Shown one piece after another: positions 59,419 to 64,000 of a stretch of 64,000 nt of DNA (within the stretch, counting starts at the first letter, position 1; every line of letters starts with the position of its first letter). The DNA comes from Bretschneidera sinensis (lineage: Eukaryota; Streptophyta; Magnoliopsida; Brassicales; Akaniaceae), in NCBI GenBank assembly GCA_023935145.1, contig CM043698.1, positions 69,993,501-70,057,500 on the forward strand. Reading direction: 5' to 3'. The translations under genes were made by a program, and so were the position numbers. The notes beneath the pieces were generated by a model. It was not told the DNA's origin and did not search any database. It worked only from the letters and a program-made list of their open reading frames with translations.

Positions 59419-59423
59419 ATAGA

Positions 59424-60240
59424 CATGGTAACGCAGGTAGGATCCTTTTGATTGTTTATGTGGATGATATAGTGATCACAGGTGATGATGATAAAGAGGG
59501 AATTCAAGTTTTGAAACAATTCCTTGCTAGTAAGTTTCAGATCAAGGATCTTAGACAACTGAGATACTTTCTGGGTATTGAAGTTACTAGATCGCATCAT
59601 GGTATTTCTGTCTCAACGAAAATATGTCATTGATTTATTGAGTGATACATGGATGTTGGGGTACAATCTTATACACTCATATGGATCCCTAGCACAAACT
59701 TTCGGTTGATCATGGTGAGTTGTTGACTGATCAAGATAGTATATAAGGTTGGTAGGGAAACTGAATTATTTAACGGTCACTAGGCCAATTGCAACGAGTG
59801 TGGTTAGTTTCTATATGCCCCACGTACTAGTCATTGGGATATTTTTATTCGTATTTTGAGATATCTTAAGAGTGCTCCTAGTCGTGGTTTACTTTATCAA
59901 AATCGTAATCATATTCTGAGGGTTATACTAATGCAGATTGAGTGGGTTCTCCATGGAAGAGTAAGAAGCCATGGCACACACTACCTGTAAATTAGTTTGG
60001 TTGAAGCAGTTATCAGTAGAACTTGGGTTGAAGGAGTCATGTCCTATGAGCTTGGTGTGTGATAATCAAGTAGCCATTCATATTGCCAAGAATCCAGTGT
60101 TTCACAAGAGGACAAAACATATTGAAGTTGATTGTCATGTTGTTCGAGAAATTTTTTTACAACATGTGATTAGTACAAAACATGTAAAGTCAACAGATCA
60201 ATTAGCAAACATGTTTATTAAACCGTTAGATCGTCCATAG
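59424..60240 (+). pseudogene. Copia D: RT from YVDD motif, RNase H
   Basis: The frame resumes after ATAGA with ILLIVYVDDIVITGDDDKEG (59440-59500), LASKFQIKDLRQLRYFLGIE, then after stops MAHTTCKLVWLKQLSVELGL and DNQVAIHIAKNPVFHKRTKH of RNase H, ending TAG at 60238. Several deletions shorten the segment between. Confidence 0.88.
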
Positions 60241-60274
60241 GTTAGACCTATCTGTGCCCCAACTTGAGGAGGCG

Positions 60275-60449
60275 TGTTGAGATATAGTTTTCTACTTACA
60301 TATGTATTAGGTTTTTCTTATTGGTTTAGATTTTCCAATTACTATTACGATTTATATTCTTAGCTCTATATATAGATTTGTTCTCATAACACAATAATAA
60401 AAAATCTACAATATTTCTATTTAGTCTCTCTTCTTTTAATTCTACAACA
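60275..60449 (+). repeat. 3' LTR of copia D
   Basis: Follows the purine-rich cttgaggaggcg. Starts TGTTGAGATATAGTTTTC and ends tctacaaca. No 5' partner is in the window. Confidence 0.75.
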
Positions 60450-61138
60450 ATCTTGTTAAGAGGAAGTGGATTTTGGTGAATTGGTTTACATGTGCAGTAA
60501 GAGTGGAGAACTAGTGGACAACCTTGTTAAGAATAGTTTCCATTGTGTGGTTACTTGGAAGCTTTGGGCTCTTCTTGACTTGCTTTTGGGGTTTCCTGCG
60601 ATTTGCCGCCTTTATTGCTTGAGACCCTGTTAGGTTGACATTGTAGTTGTGGTAGGAAGAATAACTAGTTCAGAGGATTAACTTTTTGTGCTTGATGCGA
60701 GGCTGTGGACAGAATGAAATAGTATTTGAGGGGGTGACACATCAAAGCCGTTCTTGGCATTTCCTTTATTTGGATGAAATATTAAGTGTATTACCGTATT
60801 TAAACTTTCTATATCACTCATCTTTGATTTGTCTCTCTTCCTATGTGCCTTTTCTTGTCTGTCTTATACACACCACTACTTGTTCCTTCAGTAAGTTACT
60901 TATCAACAAGAAGTTAGTGGATCAAATAGATTTGAATCTTGACATCATAACTTTTTTAAACTTGGTGACCTTAGGAGATGCTAGGCACAAATTTCTAAGA
61001 TCCTTTTTAAAAAGAAAAAATGTCATTCATGAGGAAGAAGTTTCAAGAAAAAGGTGTTTGTCAATTTTTATTTTTAAATATCGACGCAAATCACACAAAT
61101 GACAAGTTCAATCACACTGAGTAATGTAAAACATTAAG
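60450..61138. other. Noncoding stretch
   Basis: No credible gene. The 138-codon frame at 60686-61102 has no recognisable domain and an AT-rich, unbiased composition. Confidence 0.5.
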
Positions 61139-61557
61139 AGTCCAATTGGAACAAAATGAAAATGGAATTCATTTCATTTTCAAATAAATTGAAAATGGAA
61201 TTCATTTAGAAATGATTTGAAAATAGAATTCATTTTGAAATGAATTTTATGTTTGGCTTTCTTATTTTAATTTGTAAAATTCATTTAAATTCTCACGTTT
61301 AAAATATTTGAAATAAATGAAAAATGAAATGGGAGGGAGAGGGAGGGAAAGAGAGTATTTTGGTCAACATAGTTTTTTACTCCATTTTGTAAAATCCATT
61401 TGTAAATTCCATCAATTTTGATAGAATTTGCTATAAGCCAACTCAATTCCATAATGAATTTATTTCAAAATGATTCTAGAGTTTTTTTTTCTTCTAAACA
61501 TAGAATTCAAAATGAATTCCATAAAAACTACAAAATTCATTTGTTCCAAACGAAGTG
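61139..61557. mobile_element. MITE-like inverted-repeat element, ~420 bp
   Basis: The left end contains ttggaacaaaatgaaaatgg and the right end, inverted, ttggaacaaatgaattttg. The interior is full of ggaattcatttc-type direct and inverted repeats, folding on itself. The outermost bases match poorly and no target duplication is clear, so the superfamily is unassigned. Confidence 0.55.
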
Positions 61558-61579
61558 CAAGATTAGACGGTAGAATTAC

Positions 61580-61920
61580 TGATGGGGTATAGAAAGGTAT
61601 GAGGGCAAGTTTGTAATTTTGTACTATGGGGGAAATTTATAATTTTATAATATGGGACAAATTTGTATTAGGATTAGGGTTTCTTTATTTACGGTGGTAG
61701 CTTAGGGTTAGGATTCTTAAAGATCCTATATAAGGGGATCACTATGTTACTTTTCGATCAACTTTGAATAAATAACAATCAGATTGATATGGGTATCAAT
61801 TTCCTCTCGACCTCCACGGGTAGCTTGGTTTCTTTTTCTATCCTCAGGTAGCATGGTTTTTCTTCCAATCCCCAAGGTAGCCTAGCTTCTATTTTTTATT
61901 CTATTACTGTTCTACATCAT
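61580..61920 (+). repeat. LTR, first copy
   Basis: Starts TGATGGGGTATAGAAAGG. It contains a TATA-like cctatataagggg (about 61722) and the phrase gatatgggtatcaatttcct shared with the second copy, and ends at acatcat before the PBS. The copies differ by substitutions plus an indel of about 40 bp near 61675-61700. Confidence 0.88.
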
Positions 61921-61922
61921 TT

Positions 61923-61934
61923 TGGTATCAGAGC
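61923..61934 (+). other. Primer-binding site (initiator tRNA-Met type)
   Basis: TGGTATCAGAGC, a perfect match to the common plant primer-binding site complementary to initiator tRNA-Met. The second unit has TGGTATCAAAGC at 63856. Confidence 0.92.
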
Positions 61935-62411
61935 CTAAACAGATCCCCAAACTCAAATCCAAAATCAAACTAACATATACAGACATCCTATAAACAGTAG
62001 TACGACTTAAACGCAGATTCGTCGCTTTCCGATCACCACCAACCCACATCGCCACCACCACTCACCTCGCCAGGCTTGGGCAACCGGAACCCGAGCCCCC
62101 CGGTCCAATCCTCCACGCGCCGCCGCACATGACCACCACGCGCCACCCCGGTGCAGCCACCCACAGTAGCCAAACACACCACAAGAACCGGACCCCTGAT
62201 CTCCTCAAATTCGGTACCCACACGTCGAGAACTTGGCCGGATATTGGCCAAAACCACCAAACACCGCCTCCTGTTCTTCCCGTAGATCTCCAAATCCGAT
62301 TGCTGTCCCACCACGCCGTCACCGCTACTCAACTCGTCGGTTTCAGGCGACCATACCCTAAAGTGCCCAGCCTCAGTCGCCACCGTCCGTGACCGCCGTC
62401 AACGAAGTCGA

Positions 62412-62695
62412 GTATGTTCATATTTTTTTTTTCCTATTCTGTAACAGTAGAAGTAACATTTTTTGTTATATTTTTGGAGAGTGAAGTGGGTAAGCAAAAA
62501 AAAAGAGGAAAAAAAAAGTCAAAAAAAAAAGTTCCATTTCCATACTTTATTTCTATTTTAAATTTATTTAAATTATGGTCTATTTTTGAGCTTGACCAAA
62601 AACTCACTGAAGTTCGGTATAAGTTTGCAAGTCCGTATTTGTCTGTTGATATGCTCATTTGCCTTCTTAACCAAACCACACTATGTCTTTCATAG
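62412..62695 (+). other. Candidate intron between leader and PDS5 fragment
   Basis: Donor A|GTATGT at 62412 directly follows the GC-rich leader (which itself is open in two frames) and acceptor ttcatag ends at 62695. The region is AT-rich with poly-T and poly-A runs, as introns are. The base after it starts VTQSPP, as in PDS5, so the acceptor may be the parent gene's own. Confidence 0.45.
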
Positions 62696-63357
62696 GTAAC
62701 ACAATCACCTCCTACATTGCTGCAAACTCCACTCGTTTCGTTGATGGAAGTTTTGGTTGTTTACCAGCTTTTCAGGCACTCACATATTGATTTAAAAATT
62801 GCGGTCGCCACTTGCATAAGTGAAATAACCAGAATAACTGCACCGGACATGCCTTATGATGATGAACAAATGAAGGAGGTCTTTCAATTGATTGTGTCCT
62901 CATTTGAACATTTAACTGACCACTCTAGTCAGTCGTATATTGAGAGGATTTTGATTCTGGTTCTATTGCCAAGGTCAGATCATGTGTCGTGATGTTGGAT
63001 CTTGGATGTGATGATCTTATTACTGAGATTTTTTTGCATTTCCTCAAAACTATAAGGGATTACCATCCAGAGAATGTCTTCAAATGTATGGAGGCTACTA
63101 TGACCCTTATATTAGAAGAAACTGAAGAAATTTCCCACGAGTTGCTCTCCACAATATTAGCTAGTGTTAAGAAAGGCAAAAAGGAAGTTACACTTATAGC
63201 TCAGAGGTTTGCAGCGAGAGTTCTTGGAAACTGTGCTACTAAGCTCAAACCATACCTGATAGAAGATCAGAAGGTTGTATTGACCACAACTCCTCCTTCA
63301 CATGTTGAGCAAGTTCATGAAAAGTTGGAAAATATAAGTGAGACAGTGGTTTTTTAG
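62696..63357 (+). pseudogene. Captured PDS5-type sister chromatid cohesion gene fragment
   Basis: PDS5 is a HEAT-repeat protein that binds cohesin and controls its release. The frame reads QSPPTLLQ, RHSHIDLKIAVATCISEITR, ITAPDMPYDDEQMKEVFQLI and VSSFEHLTDHSSQSYIERIL; then, after a one-base frame change at about 62955-62970, AKVRSCVVMLDLGCDDLITE, IFLHFLKTIRDYHPENVF, MTLILEETEEISHELLSTIL and LGNCATKLKPYL. This matches the N-terminal part of plant PDS5 homologues (roughly the first 250 residues, minus the start). No intron is visible over about 570 bp. Homology stops near 63270 and the frame ends TAG at 63355-63357. The rest of PDS5 is missing, so this is a fragment carried by the retroelement. 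Confidence 0.88.
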
Positions 63358-63548
63358 TGTTGATTTTATCCTGTTTGTTTGGTTTGAAGCACGTCCACAG
63401 CAGACATTCTTCGCCAAAATTTTTTATCTTGATTGAGACATCATTTTTCAAGTTTTGCGTGACTATGCTTCATTTCGACAAACATCACAGTTATTGTTGC
63501 TTCTTCACTTCAAAACTCGAGCTCGAGTTTTTTCTAAGTGGTGCATAA

Positions 63549-63853
63549 TGATGCGGTACAGAAGGGTATGAGGGCAAGTTTGTAATTTTGTACTATGGAG
63601 GAAATTTTGTAATTTTATAATATGGGGAAATTTTGTATTAGGATTCTTAAAGATCTTTATATAAGGGGATCCCTATATTACTTTTCGATCCACTGTTGAA
63701 TAAATAACAATCTGATTGATATGGGTATCAATTTCCTCTCAACCTCCACGGTAACCTGGCTTCTTTTCCTATCCCCAGAGTAGCTTGGTTTTCTCTTCCA
63801 ATCCCTAGGGTAATCTGGTTTCTATTTCTTATTCTATTACTTTTTTACATCCA
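63549..63853 (+). repeat. LTR, second copy
   Basis: Starts TGATGCGGTACAGAAGGG, mirrors the first LTR in order, and ends acatcca. It is followed by PBS and leader instead of host DNA. Confidence 0.88.
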
Positions 63854-64000
63854 TTTGGTATCAAAGCCTAAACAGTTCCCCAAACTCAAAAACAAACCCA
63901 CATATACAGCCATCCCATAAACACTAGTACACAATCTGCTCAAACACAGACTCGCGAACCAAACAAAGCCTTAGGCCAAAACCACTTAAACGCAGATTCG

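Larger units (their letters stand above)
50385..60449 (+). mobile_element. Copia D, 5'-truncated, outermost element of a three-level nest
   Basis: D is present as 50385-51158 (linker and N-terminal RT) and 59424-60449 (RT from YVDD onward, RNase H, purine tract, 3' LTR). Copia C (51159-59418) interrupts it. The two halves join in frame across the 5-bp duplication ATAGA (51154-51158 and 59419-59423): the frame before the insertion ends VFY and resumes after it as RHGNAGRILLIVYVDD. The 5' LTR, gag and protease are missing. Confidence 0.9.
61580..64000 (+). mobile_element. LTR element carrying a PDS5 fragment, followed by a second LTR-leader unit
   Basis: Structure: LTR (61580-61920), PBS (61923-61934), leader, GC-rich segment (62030-62411), candidate intron, PDS5 homology (62696-63270), LTR (63549-63853), PBS (63856 on), leader again to the window end. 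Both LTRs are followed by TGGTATCARAGC, complementary to initiator tRNA-Met, and by the same leader (ccccaaactcaaa, acttaaacgcagattcg). Direct LTR-interior-LTR-interior order means two units share the middle LTR. No gag or pol is visible, so it is non-autonomous. Confidence 0.85.

Noticed and set aside
60686..61102. Plus-strand frame of 138 codons
   Set aside because: AT-rich, no domain and no clear splice or promoter signal; it lies in a transposon-dense interval.
62033..62392. Overlapping minus- and plus-strand frames of 86-116 codons in the GC-rich leader
   Set aside because: GC-rich DNA lacks stops by chance; the segment is the leader of the LTR element and no domain is visible.

Overview
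The window looks like nuclear DNA of a flowering plant, most likely a eudicot. It is AT-rich, its genes carry short exons with GT-AG introns, it holds a plant-type Pumilio gene and a TXNDC9-type thioredoxin-fold gene, and it is filled with plant transposons (Ty1/copia, Ty3/gypsy of Tat-like and Athila-like types, PIF/Harbinger, MITEs, a LINE tail). The species cannot be named from the sequence alone. No bacterial features (operons, Shine-Dalgarno sites, CRISPR) are present, and I saw no tRNA or rRNA gene.

Layout. 0-10 kb is the gene island. A Pumilio-family gene (1812-5620, +) has five exons and all eight Puf repeats, but an in-frame stop in repeat 6 and a likely small deletion in repeat 3; a 590-bp tandem duplication lies upstream. 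An intact TXNDC9/phosducin-like gene (7093-9748, -) follows, four exons and 212 residues. 10-23.5 kb is AT-rich and holds a degenerate 185-bp tandem repeat, two copies of a short MITE, and a long inverted repeat (13.59-22.5 kb). One arm of that repeat is interrupted by a decayed PIF/Harbinger element with Myb/SANT and transposase remnants; the other arm is interrupted by a MITE with the same kind of ends.

23.7-34.7 kb is a minus-strand Ty3/gypsy element of Tat-like layout: PBS, gag, protease, RT, RNase H and integrase on the minus strand, an extra ORF in antisense, then a 48-bp x ~33 array before the 3' LTR. 34.7-42.9 kb holds a possible first exon with a TATA box, a TIR element with an internal minisatellite, an internally deleted copia element and a LINE 3' end. 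42.9-47.2 kb is an Athila-like element whose integrase region is duplicated head to head as a 2.87-kb near-perfect palindrome. 48.4-48.95 kb has two well-formed exons of a gene I do not recognise.

50.4-60.45 kb is a three-level nest of copia elements (A inside C inside D). Both insertion points are fixed to the base by 5-bp target-site duplications (ATCAA and ATAGA) and by reading frames that resume exactly across each insertion. 61.58-64.0 kb is an LTR element with LTR, PBS, a leader, a candidate intron, a captured fragment of the cohesin regulator PDS5, a second LTR, then PBS and leader again, running off the window.

Nothing here is a multi-gene functional system. The notable items are structural: the gypsy palindrome, the PDS5 capture, the inverted repeat with related elements in opposite arms, the antisense ORF plus frame-preserving 48-bp array in the Tat-like element, and the datable copia nest.
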